DNA of 64,000 bases, taken from the NCBI GenBank assembly GCA_031002005.1, contig CM061919.1, forward strand, positions 31,213,088-31,277,087, read 5' to 3'. Numbering within the stretch: position 1 is the stretch's first letter; every line of letters begins with the position of its first letter. The stretch is from Vandiemenella viatica. Its lineage: Eukaryota; Arthropoda; Insecta; Orthoptera; Morabidae. Positions 1 to 11,441 of the stretch are shown piece by piece. A program made the position numbers and the translations under genes. Under the pieces are notes generated by a model. It saw only the letters and a list, made by a program, of their open reading frames with translations, searched no databases and had not been told where the DNA came from.

Positions 1-963
1 TTAATTTCCTTTGATCTGTATTGAAACCCACAGTTTTTATCTGATTTCAATGGAACATTGCATTTGTATACTTAAAAATAAGAAGAAAAATGCTGTTTGA
101 ATTTGATTTTAAACAACCAACTGCTCTCCTCCTTTACCCAAACCCCCTAATTTTTGTCAATATTTCTTATACATATCCACAGTTTTTGTCCAATGTCGGT
201 GGAACTTCACTGCACGTATACTTTGAAACAAGGAGAAAAGTACTGCCTTCATATGGTTTCCAACCCCTCATCCCTTTTATTCCCTCCTCTCTTAGTTTCC
301 AATGTTCCTTAAACTAAGTTTATTCAATGTGGATGGAACTTTGTACATGTATAAATTAAAGCAAAGAGAAAAATGCTGTCTATAGTTGGTTTACAAAAGC
401 TACCCACTCTCCCTATCATACTAATTAAGCAAAATTTACATTTGAAACATTCAGTTTTTGGAAATATCCCGAAAACAGTGGAGAAATTAGACTTAGTAGA
501 TAGTAACATTAGTAAAGTACACAATATTTCCTGTTAAACAGCGATAGACAGATTAGGATCGAGCTTGAATTTTAAAAATTATTTTAATGTTTTTGTGACA
601 ACACACAAATCTACAATTTTTGAAGTTTGCCCACATATGCTTTAAAATAAGTGAAAAATGATATTTATATTTAGTTTACAAAACTGCACAGACTCTCTCG
701 TTTTATCCCTCTTAAGACTGATTTACATGTGCAACTTTTCCGTGTTTAGCATATATCTCCAGAACAAATTCAGATTTTTTGTATATATAGTGATTGGAAT
801 CACCAAAAATATGTCATATCCAAGACCATTGCAATAAACTTGAAATTTAATGAAACAGCAATTAAAATTTATACATAAATATCTGATTTTTACTAAATAC
901 AAACTTTCAAAAGTATTCATTTAATCTATATGTGTAGTCAAGTAGCAATGCTGGGTCAGCTAG
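1..963 (+). mobile_element. Family A Helitron-ended element, copy A1 (3' part)
   Basis: The window opens inside a non-coding element made of degenerate repeats with short conserved landmarks (a tttaaaacaa/agaaaaatactgt block, a pyrimidine-rich block, and a atccgatttcgatggaact block). Its right end reads ctgggtcagCTAG at 960-963, and the next copy begins immediately with TC. A CTRR 3' end and a TC 5' start are Helitron hallmarks, so I read it as a non-autonomous Helitron-like element. Short ORFs in it are chance readings of repeats. Confidence 0.55.
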
Positions 964-1640
964 TCTTCTTCTTCTTTATATATAAAAATCAATGTCTGTC
1001 TGTTTGTCCTTTGTGCACTCCTAAACCGTTTGTCTGATTGCGGTGAAACTTTGATGATTAGTCGAGTGCAAGTCTGTGATGGTTCTTCAGAAAAAAAAAT
1101 TCCCAAACAACCACCCCTTCTTCCCCATAACACATAATTTTTAAAAAAAAAAACCATAGATTTTATCTGCTTTGTATGAAATTTTGTGCATGTATACTAT
1201 AAAATACAGAAAAATGCTGCTGCATATGGTTACCAAAAACGCATCTCCTCTCCCCCTTCCCACCCCTTAATTTTTACACAAACCCACTTTTTTGTCCGAT
1301 TTCGATGGAACTTTACGCACATACACTTTTTTAAAAAATAGAAAAATACTGTAGACATTAGTTTTACAAAAACCCAATCCGTCTTCCCTTTCCCACCCCC
1401 AATCCACCCATTCCTCCCCCTTACAACCCATTGTTTAAAAAAACCCACAGATTTTATCTGGTTTTGATGGAAATTTGAACACATATACTTAAAAACAAAC
1501 AGAAAAATAATGCATAGGCCTACATATGGTTTCCAAAAACACAACCGCTCTCCCCATTACCACCCCCTTAATTTTTACACAAACCAACACTTTTTATCCG
1601 ATATTGATGGAACTTCACACATATATACTTTAAAACAAGG

Positions 1641-1653
1641 AGAAAAATACTGT
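1641..1653. repeat. 13-bp target-site duplication, left
   Basis: The sequence agaaaaatactgt occurs here and again at 1,825-1,837, flanking the 171-bp hairpin element. Removing the element and one copy restores a normal family A unit running agaaaaatactgtcaac. Confidence 0.7.
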
Positions 1654-1824
1654 TGATTATTGGCTGTCCAGGTGGCGCCTTGTCATGTTTCTTGAAACTG
1701 ACGTTTCGACCCTCATTCTGGGGTCTTCTTCCAGGGCAGTTCTGTCGGTTTCAAGAAACATGACGCGACGCTACCCGGACAGCCAAGAATCAACTGATTC
1801 TGGCCGCGGAAGCCTACTGATTAC
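1654..1824. mobile_element. 171-bp hairpin (Penelope/retrozyme-like) element
   Basis: A GC-richer insertion inside A2. Two 17-nt arms, gtcatgtttcttgaaac and its exact reverse complement gtttcaagaaacatgac, flank a central hairpin and are bordered by ggctgtcc and ggacagcc. On the minus strand the centre has a short GACCC/GGGTC stem followed by GAAAC. That layout recalls the hammerhead-like terminal repeats of Penelope-like elements, although the CUGANGA box is not intact. It is bounded by 13-bp direct repeats. Assignment to the Penelope group is inference. Confidence 0.55.
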
Positions 1825-1837
1825 AGAAAAATACTGT
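1825..1837. repeat. 13-bp target-site duplication, right
   Basis: Second copy of agaaaaatactgt bounding the 171-bp element. Confidence 0.7.
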
Positions 1838-2862
1838 CAACATTTGGTTCCCAATTCCCAACCCCTCATCCACTTTATTCCCTCCTCTATTAATTTATCT
1901 ACCTTACACTAACTTTATTCAATGTGGATGGAACTTTGCACGTGTATAAATTAAAGCTAATAGAGAAATGCTGTTTATTTTTAGTTTACAAAACTCACCC
2001 CCTTTCCCTATCACCCTAATTAAGCAAAATTTACCCTTAAACCATTCAGTTTTATGGAAATATCTCAAAAACGGTGGGTAAATAAGTCAAAGTAGATGGC
2101 AACATTATTAAAGTAGATAATATTTCCTGTAAAATAGCACTAGACAGATTACGATCAGACTTGAATTTAAAAAATTATTTTATAGTTTTTGTGACAAAAC
2201 ACAAATTTACAGTTTTTGAAGTTTGCACACATATGCTTTAAAATAAGTGAAAATGATGTTTATGATTAGTTTACAAAACTGCATATGCTCTCCCATTTCA
2301 TCCCTCTTAAGACTGATTTACACATGCAACTTTTCCATGTTTAGCATATATCTCCAGAACAGACTCAGATTTTTTTTGTATATATGCTGATTGGAATCAC
2401 CAAAAACATTGCATATCCAAGACCATTGCAATAAACTTGAAATTGAATGAAACAGTAATTAAAATGTATACATAAATACCTAATTTTTACTAAATACAAT
2501 CTTTCAAATGTATTTATTTAATCTGTATGTGTACTCAAGTCTAGCAATAGTGAAACAGTGCCGGGTTAGTTAGTCTTATATTTAAAAATCATATTATGTT
2601 TGTTTGTTTTGCCTCTATGTGCTCTTAAACCAGTCATCTGATGAAACTTTGAGTTGTCGGGTGCACATCGGAGAAGGTTCGTAAGAAATAAAATTTCCAA
2701 AAAACCACCCCCTCAACCCTTTTACAACTCTTGATTTAAACAAACCCACAGATTTTGTCCGATTTCCACAAAAATTTGCACATATATACTTCAAAACAAA
2801 CTGAAAAATATTGCGTATATATGGTTTCAAAAATGCAACTCTTCATTTCCTTCACATCCCGC

Positions 2863-2868
<6 letters not shown>

Positions 2869-2911
<43 letters not shown>
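2869..2911 (+). repeat. Poly-A tract (43 bp)
   Basis: Uninterrupted A run inside a family A unit. It expands a short A run present in other units and is not a LINE tail, since repeat sequence continues on both sides. Confidence 0.9.
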
Positions 2912-2912
<1 letters not shown>

Positions 2913-3331
2913 ACACAGATTTTATCCATTTCGATGGAAATTTCCACATGTATACTATAAAAAATGCATAAAAATATTGGCTACATATGATTTTGAAAAA
3001 TGTAACCCCTCTTTTCCTTTACATCCCCTAAATTTTTGCCAATGTACTTTAAATAAAGCTACAGTATTTCACCAATTTTGAAGGAACTTTACACTCGTAT
3101 ACTTTAAAACAAACAGAATAATAATGTTAAAATTGGTTTTGCTTAAGTCTACCCCTCTCCCCTTTTACACCCTCCCCTCTTAATTTCCAAGGATCTTTAT
3201 AGAAACCCACAGTTTTTATCCAGTTTCAATGGAATTTACGTTCCAATCCATAAAATGAGAAAAATGCTGTCTGTATTTGTTTTACGAAAACCAACACCTA
3301 TACCTTTTTCAGCCCTCTTAATTTTTTCAGT

Positions 3332-3332
<1 letters not shown>

Positions 3333-3364
<32 letters not shown>
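3333..3364 (+). repeat. Poly-T tract (32 bp)
   Basis: Uninterrupted T run inside a family A unit. Confidence 0.9.
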
Positions 3365-3369
<5 letters not shown>

Positions 3370-4331
3370 GAAGCTACAATCGATACTGTTTGATTAATTT
3401 GAAAGTTGCCACATGTATGTATTTTTTAATGGAGGTTTTTGAGAAAATAAAAAAATAAAAAACTACACCCTCTTTCCCTTTATATCCCTTCATTTAAACA
3501 AACCCTCAGAATTCATCCGATTTCAATGGAAATTTTCATATGTGTACTATAAAACAAATTGTATAATATTGCCTATAAATGTTTTCCAAAAAAGCAATCC
3601 TTCTCTCCCTTTACATCCCCTTAATTATTTCCAATGTTCTTAATACAAAGTTACAATTTCTATCTGATTTTGAAGGAAGTTTACGCATTTTTACTTTAAA
3701 ACAAATAGAAAAATACTGTTTACATTTGGTTTGACAAAGCCCACTGCCTCTCCTCCTTTAGCCCCTCCCCTCCTAATTTGTAGTTATCTTTATACAAACC
3801 CTCAGTTTTTATCTGATTTTGATGGAACTTTGCATATGTATACTTTAAAATAGGAAGAAAATACTATGTACATTTGAATTAAAAATCCAACTTCCCACCC
3901 CTTTTACCCCAACTTCCCAATTTTTGGCAAAGTTTCTTATATATACCCACAGTTTTTATACTATATCAATGAAACTTTGGACATGCATACTTTAAAACAA
4001 TCAGAAAAATACTGTCTACATTTAGTTTGCAAGAATCACAACCTTTACTCCACCAATTCTTAATTTCCAATGTTCCTTCCACAAACTCACAGTTTTTATT
4101 CCATTTGAATGGAACTTTTCACATGTATACATTAAAGGCCAAATCACATGATTCGAACAACCCCAACACCTGTTTCACAGTTACAGCTGTTAGAGTTTTT
4201 CCAATCACAACCACCCCTTCAGAACTCCGCAGGTGGGAACTATCCTACCAATATATCCTTGACACCAGACACACTCCTGGCCTAAACCTACGTTAAACCA
4301 GTCATTTACTATCTTTCTGTTTAGTCAGTTA

Positions 4332-5638
4332 AGGCATGTTTTTTTAAGTAAGTACCGTTTTGAAATTAAAAAAAAAAACGTGCAAATATATCTCAATAAT
4401 TTTATTTTTACATGAAAGCCTGTACCTTACTCTACTTTTCAACACAATTCCTTTTGATATTGAGGCACTTGTTATAACGTAGTACCAGTATTTGAAAACC
4501 CTCCTCATAGAAGTCTGCCGCCTGACTTGTTAACCACTGCATCACAACTGTTTTGACTTCGTTATCGTCTTCAAGACGCTGACCGCCCATAAAGTGCAGG
4601 AACAGATGATAGTCACTGGGCGCCAGATCAGGGCTGTACGGAGGATGATCTAGAGTTTCCCATCGAAAATATGTGATGAGATCTTTGGTCTGACGGGCAT
4701 TGTCATGCAGAAAAACGATGCCCTTGCTCAACTTGCTACGTCTTTTGTTCTGGATTGAACAGCGCAGATTGTTCAATGTCTCACAATAAGCTGCTGCATT
4801 GATTGTCTCATTATGAGGCAGAAATTCCACAAGCAATACTCCTTTTCTGTCCCAAAAAACTGTGCACATGATTTTCTGGGCAGAAATTGTTAGCTTGTAC
4901 TTCACTTTTTTGGGTGAATCTGAATGCCGCCATTCCATGGACTATTGCTTTGATTCAGGTGTGATGTAGGCCACCCATGTCTCATCGCCCATAACAATTT
5001 GGCTTAAGAAATCATCACCATCGTTGTGGTACTGTGCAAAGAAAGTCAATGGACTGCCTAAACGTTTGGTTTTGTGCACATCCGTTAACCTTTTCGGTAC
5101 CCAACGTCAGCACAATTTTCGGTAATTCAAGTGCTTGGTCACAATGCCATACAAAACACTACGAGAAACATTAGGAAAGACATCACACAAGGACGAAATC
5201 GTAAAGCGTCTGTTTTCTCTCACCTGGTTGTCCACTTTCTGCACCAAACTTTCATTAACGACCGAAGGACCCCACTCCGTTGTTCATCATGCACATTTGT
5301 GCGGCCATCTTTAAATGCTCTCACCCACCTTCTCACCATTCCATCACTCATAATGTTTTGTCCGTAAACTGCACAGATCTCACGATGAATATCGATCGGT
5401 TTTAGGCCTTTAGCACAAAGAAATCTTATAACAGCCCGTACTTTACGGTCGGCGGGACTCACGATTATCGGAGGCATCTTAAACACTCAGTGAACAACGT
5501 AAACAAGGAAGAATTAGACTGTAATGGCGTCAGTGCATAGGCAAGAGATGCAGGTACCCAGTGTGCATGCGCGGAACACCGACCTTAGGGCTGCAGCCAC
5601 GGTGTGACAAAACGGTACTTACTTAAAAAATACGCCTT
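4332..5638 (-). mobile_element. Mariner element, inactive, with both TIRs
   Basis: About 1.3 kb, the usual mariner length. The ends are matching inverted repeats sharing ttaagtaagtaccgttttg (left, near 4,345-4,363) and its reverse complement (right, near 5,611-5,629), each followed outward by a T-rich stretch and aaggc. A TA precedes the left end; on the right the expected TA reads tg. The element sits in copy A3 and carries a disrupted transposase on the minus strand. Confidence 0.85.
4432..5486 (-). pseudogene. Mariner transposase, disrupted
   Basis: The protein would cut and paste the element by a DDD-type reaction. The N-terminal helix-turn-helix is readable from 5,486 (MPPIIVSPADRKVRAVIRF, then KDGRTNVHDEQRSG). 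The first catalytic region reads GDETWV near 4,980. The C-terminal part from 4,938 has VFLHDNAR and HPPYSPDLAPSDYHLF, the second and third Asp, with spacing that fits D,D34D mariners. The frame breaks between about 5,220 and 5,100, and there is an in-frame TAG just upstream of MEWRHSDS, so no active enzyme is encoded. It ends CVEK* at 4,432. Confidence 0.85.
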
Positions 5639-6060
5639 GTATATATATTTATTGCATTTTATATATATTTATATATATACACCCCTATAACTGATCAGAA
5701 TAAAATTGTGATTTTTGAATAATGTTTTCAATAATAATTTTCAAACTGGTGCCGCAGAGATTATCTTGTTCCACTTCTATCGCTGTTCAGCCCTACCCCT
5801 CCACCCCCGGCACTTCCACCTCCACCCTGTGTTTCCACCTTTGTTTCATTCATGTGACAGGTAGGTGTGTGATAACATCTTTCCCCCTGCCATATGTTTC
5901 GCCTATCACATGAAAAAGGTATTTCACCGAAATATTTTGCAATTTGTTAGTTTTTGTGTGTTTTTACGTGTTCTTCTCGCCCTCTTGCTTTCATCTGTGG
6001 TAAGTGATGGGTATTTTCCCTATTCTATCTAAGTTTTAGTGCCCAATGGCAGTTTCTTTG
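5639..6060. other. Unassigned stretch between mariner and family A
   Basis: AT-rich start with runs of tatata, then a C-rich patch (5,790-5,840). No ORF, terminal repeat or RNA gene could be recognised. It may be the remainder of whatever the mariner inserted into, since family A resumes only near 6,060. Confidence 0.4.
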
Positions 6061-6643
6061 TTTCAATTATCCATTTAAAGCAAAGAGAGAAATACTGTCT
6101 ACATTTGGTTTACAAAAAACATCCCAATTTCCCCCATCACTGTAACTAAGCAAAAATTACATTTGAAATCATACAGTATTTTGCAAATATCTCGAAAATG
6201 GTGGGGAAATTAGCCAAAGTAGATAGTGCTATTCTTAGAGTAAACAACATTTCCTGCTAAACAGCACTAGACCGATTCAAATTGAACAATTGCTGACCAA
6301 GGAATTTGAACTTGAAAATTAAAAATTATTTTAAAATTTTTGTAACAGCACACAAATCTACAATTTTTACTCGATATTGAAGGAAGTTTGCTCACACATG
6401 CTTTAAAGTAAGTGAAAATGATGTGTACATTTAGTTTACAGAACTGCACACACACTTTCCCCCCTCTTTAGACTGATTTACATGTGCAACTTTTCTCTGT
6501 TTAGTATATATCTCAAAAAGAAATCGAGAGATTTTTTGTATATATGGTGAATGGAATCACAAAAAGTATATTATATCCAAGGCAATTGCAATGAACTTCA
6601 AATTAAGCCAAACAGTAATTAAAATGTTGATGTAAATATCTAA

Positions 6644-7046
6644 TCTTATATATATATGTGTGTTTTCCTATATTTCACTTTTCAGCCACCACTACCTAGC
6701 ACAGATCACTGGTCTTTGTCTGTGGAAATATCATTGAGTTTCCTGTCATGCACAATGTTGGCTGAATATCGATAGCTGTGGTGATGTGGGAGATATGATG
6801 GTTAAAAGTGGTCGATTCAGGGCATTTTCGTATTTCGACCAAAGACATGAGTCTCCGTATATGTCACTCTGCTGCCTCAACTACATAGCATAGACCAATG
6901 GTGTTTGTGTGTGGTAGTGGTATCGTGTCTCCTATTGTGTACTATGGCGGTTAGATGTTGGTAGCTATGGGGGTGTGGTAGATATGGTGATTGAAAGTGG
7001 TCGACCTGCGGCACTTTCATATTTCTACCTAAAATGTATGTGTCAT
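6644..7046 (+). mobile_element. Family B Helitron-ended element, 5' part
   Basis: It starts TCTTATATATATATGTGTG directly after an A, so the element sits at an A^T site inside family A. The sequence then matches, in reverse orientation, the right end of the complete copy at 41,270-42,774 (shared ttcctatatttcacttttcagcc). It enters the ~185-bp half-unit repeats and is cut off by the assembly gap. Confidence 0.65.
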
Positions 7047-8046
7047 NNNNNNNNNNNNNNNNNNNNNNNNNNNNNNNNNNNNNNNNNNNNNNNNNNNNNN
7101 NNNNNNNNNNNNNNNNNNNNNNNNNNNNNNNNNNNNNNNNNNNNNNNNNNNNNNNNNNNNNNNNNNNNNNNNNNNNNNNNNNNNNNNNNNNNNNNNNNNN
7201 NNNNNNNNNNNNNNNNNNNNNNNNNNNNNNNNNNNNNNNNNNNNNNNNNNNNNNNNNNNNNNNNNNNNNNNNNNNNNNNNNNNNNNNNNNNNNNNNNNNN
7301 NNNNNNNNNNNNNNNNNNNNNNNNNNNNNNNNNNNNNNNNNNNNNNNNNNNNNNNNNNNNNNNNNNNNNNNNNNNNNNNNNNNNNNNNNNNNNNNNNNNN
7401 NNNNNNNNNNNNNNNNNNNNNNNNNNNNNNNNNNNNNNNNNNNNNNNNNNNNNNNNNNNNNNNNNNNNNNNNNNNNNNNNNNNNNNNNNNNNNNNNNNNN
7501 NNNNNNNNNNNNNNNNNNNNNNNNNNNNNNNNNNNNNNNNNNNNNNNNNNNNNNNNNNNNNNNNNNNNNNNNNNNNNNNNNNNNNNNNNNNNNNNNNNNN
7601 NNNNNNNNNNNNNNNNNNNNNNNNNNNNNNNNNNNNNNNNNNNNNNNNNNNNNNNNNNNNNNNNNNNNNNNNNNNNNNNNNNNNNNNNNNNNNNNNNNNN
7701 NNNNNNNNNNNNNNNNNNNNNNNNNNNNNNNNNNNNNNNNNNNNNNNNNNNNNNNNNNNNNNNNNNNNNNNNNNNNNNNNNNNNNNNNNNNNNNNNNNNN
7801 NNNNNNNNNNNNNNNNNNNNNNNNNNNNNNNNNNNNNNNNNNNNNNNNNNNNNNNNNNNNNNNNNNNNNNNNNNNNNNNNNNNNNNNNNNNNNNNNNNNN
7901 NNNNNNNNNNNNNNNNNNNNNNNNNNNNNNNNNNNNNNNNNNNNNNNNNNNNNNNNNNNNNNNNNNNNNNNNNNNNNNNNNNNNNNNNNNNNNNNNNNNN
8001 NNNNNNNNNNNNNNNNNNNNNNNNNNNNNNNNNNNNNNNNNNNNNN
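7047..8046. other. Assembly gap (1,000 N)
   Basis: Exactly 1,000 N, a placeholder length. Family B (+) lies to the left and family A (-) to the right, so orientation changes across the gap. Long open frames that cross it are artefacts. Confidence 0.99.
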
Positions 8047-9193
8047 AAGATATACGCTAAACAGAGAAAAGTTGCACGTGTAAATCAGTCTTAAGAGGGG
8101 TGAACGGGAGAGCGGATGCAGTTTTGTTAACTAGATACATACATCATTTTCCATTATTTAAAGTACGTGTGTGCAAACTTCTTTCGACATCAAATAAAAA
8201 CTGTAGATTTGTGTGATGTCACAAAAATTTGAAAATAATTTTCAAAATTCAAGTTCAAATTTCCTGGTAAGCAATTGTCCAATCGTAATCTGTCCAGTGC
8301 TGTTTAACAGGAAATAATGTGTACTTTAATAAAGTTGCTATCTACTTTGTCTAATTACCCCAGCGTTTTCAAGATAATTTCAAAATTGAATGATTTCAAG
8401 GGTAAATTTTACTTAATTAGGATGATAGGGAAAATGGGTGGATATTGTAAACCAAACATAGACAGCATTTTTCTCTTTGCTTTAATTTATACATAAGCAA
8501 AGTTCCATCCACATTGAATAAAGTTAGTGTAAGGAACATTGAAATTAAGAGTGGAGGGAATAAAGGGGATGAGAGTTTGGATTTGGAAACCAAATGTTGA
8601 CAGTATTTTTCTCCTTGTTTTATAGTATACGTGTGTGAAGTTCCATTGATATCGGATAAAAACTGTGAGTATGTATAAAGAACATTGCAAAAAAAATAAG
8701 GGGGGAGGTAAAGGAGAGAGGGTTTCGGTTCTTGTAATCTAAATATACACCATATTCTTCGGTCTGTTTAAAGTTTGCATGTTCAATGTTCAATCGATAT
8801 CGTGTAAAAACTGTGGGTACGTATATAAATATTGCACAAAAATTAGGGCATTGGGGTAAAGAGGGAGAGCAGTTGGTTGTTTAAAACCAAATGTAAACAG
8901 AATTTTTCTTCTTGTTTTAAAAGTATACAAAGCAAAAGTTCCAACAAAATCAGATAAAAACTGTGGGTTTCAATAAAGATCACTGGAAAATTAATAGGGG
9001 TGGGGTTAGGAGGAGGGGGTGGATTGGGCTTTGTAAACAGTATTTTTCTGCTTGTTTTAAAGTATACGTGTGCAAACTTCCTTCAAATCGGATATGAACT
9101 GTAGCTTTGTGTAAGGAATATTGACATAATGAAGGGGTGGAAACGGGTAGAGGGATTGGGTTTTTGTAAAACTAATGCCTACAGCATTTTTCT

Positions 9194-9258
<65 letters not shown>

Positions 9259-10187
9259 TACATGTGCAAAGTTCCATTGGAATCGGATAAAAAGTATGGG
9301 TTTGTGCAAAAATTAAGGGGGTGGGAAGGGGGAAGAGGGATTGTGTTTTTGAAAACCATATGTAGGCAGTATTTTTCTCTTTGTTTTTAAAAAATATCTA
9401 TGTGCAAATTTCCATCAAAATCGAATAAAATCTGTGTTTTTTTTTTAAAATTATGGATGTAAGGGGAAAGAGGGGGTGTTTACGGGGTGGAAAAGGGGAG
9501 AGTGATTGGGTTTTTGTAAAACTAATGTCTATAGTATTTTACTATTTTTTACAAAGTGCACACAGTTGCATCAAAATCGGATAAAAAGATTGAGTTTGTG
9601 TAAAAATTAAGGGGTGGGCAGGGGGAGTGCGGTTGTGTTTTTGGAAACCATATGTAGGCAGTATTTACCTGTATGATTTAAAGTATATATGTGCAAATTT
9701 CCATCAAAATCGGATAAAATCTGTGAGTTTTTTAAAATTATGGATTGTAAGGGGGAAGAGGGGGTGCTTTTGGGGTGTAAAAGGGGAGAGGGATGGGGTT
9801 TTGTAAAACTAATGTCTATAGCATTTTTTTATTTCTTAAAAAGTATATGTGTAAATAGTTCCATCGAAATCGGATAAAAAGTGAGGGTTTATATAAAAAT
9901 TAAGGGGGAAATAGGAAGCGTTTTTCGAAACCAAACGTAGGTAGTGTTTTTCTGTTTGCTTTACAGTATACATGTGCAAATTTTCGTAGAAATCGTATAA
10001 AATCTGTTGGGATTTTTAATGATTGGGTGTTATGGGAATGATTGGACGGTTCTTTTGGAAATTTAATTTCTCAGGAACCATCTCCGGCACGCACTCGAGA
10101 ACTCACCAAAGTTTTACCGTAATCGGACGAACGGTTTAGGAGTGCATAGAGGACAAACAGACATACATTGAGCCTCTTATATAAAAT
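8047..10187 (-). mobile_element. Family A Helitron-ended element, minus strand
   Basis: Reverse complement of the family A sequence. It begins at the gap within the conserved 3' region (ttgcacgtgtaaatcagtc) and runs through 146-150 bp units to the 5' segment (ggacaaacagacatacattg) near 10,165-10,187. A 58-bp poly-A lies at 9,198-9,255. No genes are seen. Confidence 0.55.
9198..9255 (+). repeat. Poly-A tract (58 bp)
   Basis: The longest homopolymer of the window, within a family A unit. It produces a lysine-repeat ORF that is not a gene. Confidence 0.9.
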
Positions 10188-11117
10188 GCTAATCTGGAGT
10201 CTACGTACGTCGTCTATAGCTACTATAGCTATTGGCTAGAAAACAGTCACATGCCAGCCTTCACTCGCCAACCAACAGCCACCATATTACATTCCTTCCA
10301 TCATCTTGTTTTTTGTTTATTTACAGCTAGACTCAGAAATTCATGTAAGGAGAAGGAGATTCAATATTTACGCTATTTATCTGTATCAGTTAGACGCAGA
10401 AATTCATGTAAGAATAAAGGGATTCAATATTTATGCTATTTTATCTGAACCAGTTATAAAGACTAAATTAAACCATAAACTAAGAATTTTTCTGGTAGAC
10501 AGTAAGGAACAATGAAGTTTATTAAAATCTCGGAGAAACATAATGCGAAATCTCAACTAAATAATAGTTATCCGTTTTCGAAATTATAGTCTCCGTCATC
10601 TAAAGTAAAGTGCATTTATTTATGTAAAATCCTAACCAAATACTCTGATAATCTAACCAGAATAACGTATTCATATAATTAAAGATATCATTAAAAATGA
10701 CTTATTCGCTTCTCCTTATAAGCTTTTCCATAATAAATTCCTACTACCATTATATATGATACCCATAATTTTTGATACATGTGTTAGCTATTAAATGAGA
10801 TTTAAGATAACTTTTTTATTAGATTTAAATTATCAAGGAAATGACTATTTACTGTATAAGTGATGTGACACTCGCAATTCAACAACGATATTATTGCCGC
10901 AAAATAGCAGTGAGCATAGATATTAGAAATACGGAGAGCAGGGGAAAAAAATTAATGTGAGGCAATTATATGTCACCAAGTTACAATTAGTACATTCGTT
11001 TAAATTTACATGTTGCTTTTTATTTATCTACGACAACCAGACGCAAAAATTCATGTAAGGAGAAGGGTATTCTATTTTTATGTTATATTACCTGTATCAG
11101 GGGGTGTACAGGTTTGG
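10188..11117. mobile_element. Helitron-derived fragment with internal repeats
   Basis: About 0.9 kb without genes. A unit around cagaaattcatgtaa is repeated near 10,335, 10,398 and 11,047. The block 10,560-10,780 is clearly related to 51,085-51,290, including the strings atctaaccaga, aagcttttcca and gatacccat/gatacccgt. The relative lies just upstream of the second Helitron, so I treat both as fragments of one dispersed Helitron family. Termini are not identified. Confidence 0.4.
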
Positions 11118-11441
11118 TAGAGGCTATACTAGCCTTTTCCAAACAAATGTCAACCCCTCCTTCACGTGGTGCACCCTGTTTGCACGGACGATGCTCTGGC
11201 GACTGAAAGATTCCCGGTATAAGGAGTCACCCACTGTTTCCCAACGGCCTCCAAAAGGAGGGCGTAAGAGTGGGGAGTGGTTCAGGGCACCCTCTTGCCC
11301 TTGGGGTTGGAAACGGCCCCTAAAGGAGGATTAATCAGAAATGATCAACGGCATGGGGATGCAGAAGGCAACGGGAAACCACTACATTAAAGACCCAAAG
11401 GGTATCCCGAGGACATTTAACCCTCTCAAATTACATATATC

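Larger units (their letters stand above)
964..2573 (+). mobile_element. Family A Helitron-ended element, copy A2
   Basis: A second copy lies head-to-tail behind A1. It starts TCTTCTTCTTTATATATA, continues into a tgtctgtctgtttgtcc segment typical of the 5' part of this family, and ends gggttagTTAG at 2,570-2,573, a one-base change from CTAG. Its 3' ~600 bp (1,900-2,573) closely matches the 3' part of A1 (300-963). It is about 1.6 kb long and includes a 171-bp insertion at 1,654-1,824. No coding capacity is seen. Confidence 0.55.
2574..6643 (+). mobile_element. Family A Helitron-ended element, copy A3 (interrupted)
   Basis: The third tandem copy starts TCTTATAT. It consists mostly of 140-150 bp repeat units; the tttaaaaca landmark recurs near 3,100, 3,250, 3,550, 3,690, 3,843 and 3,989. 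It is interrupted by a mariner at 4,332-5,638 and by an unassigned stretch up to about 6,060. Family A 3' sequence resumes near 6,060 and is cut at 6,643, where a family B element begins. Confidence 0.5.

Noticed and set aside
1..6643. CRISPR-like or simple satellite array
   Set aside because: Units are diverged, 140-150 bp, lack identical short repeats with unique spacers, and are bounded by Helitron ends in a eukaryotic context.
6975..8083. Long plus-strand frames across the first gap
   Set aside because: They consist almost wholly of N read as open sequence; only a few real codons lie at each edge.
9175..9390. Lysine-repeat protein
   Set aside because: Produced by the 58-bp poly-A tract inside a family A repeat.
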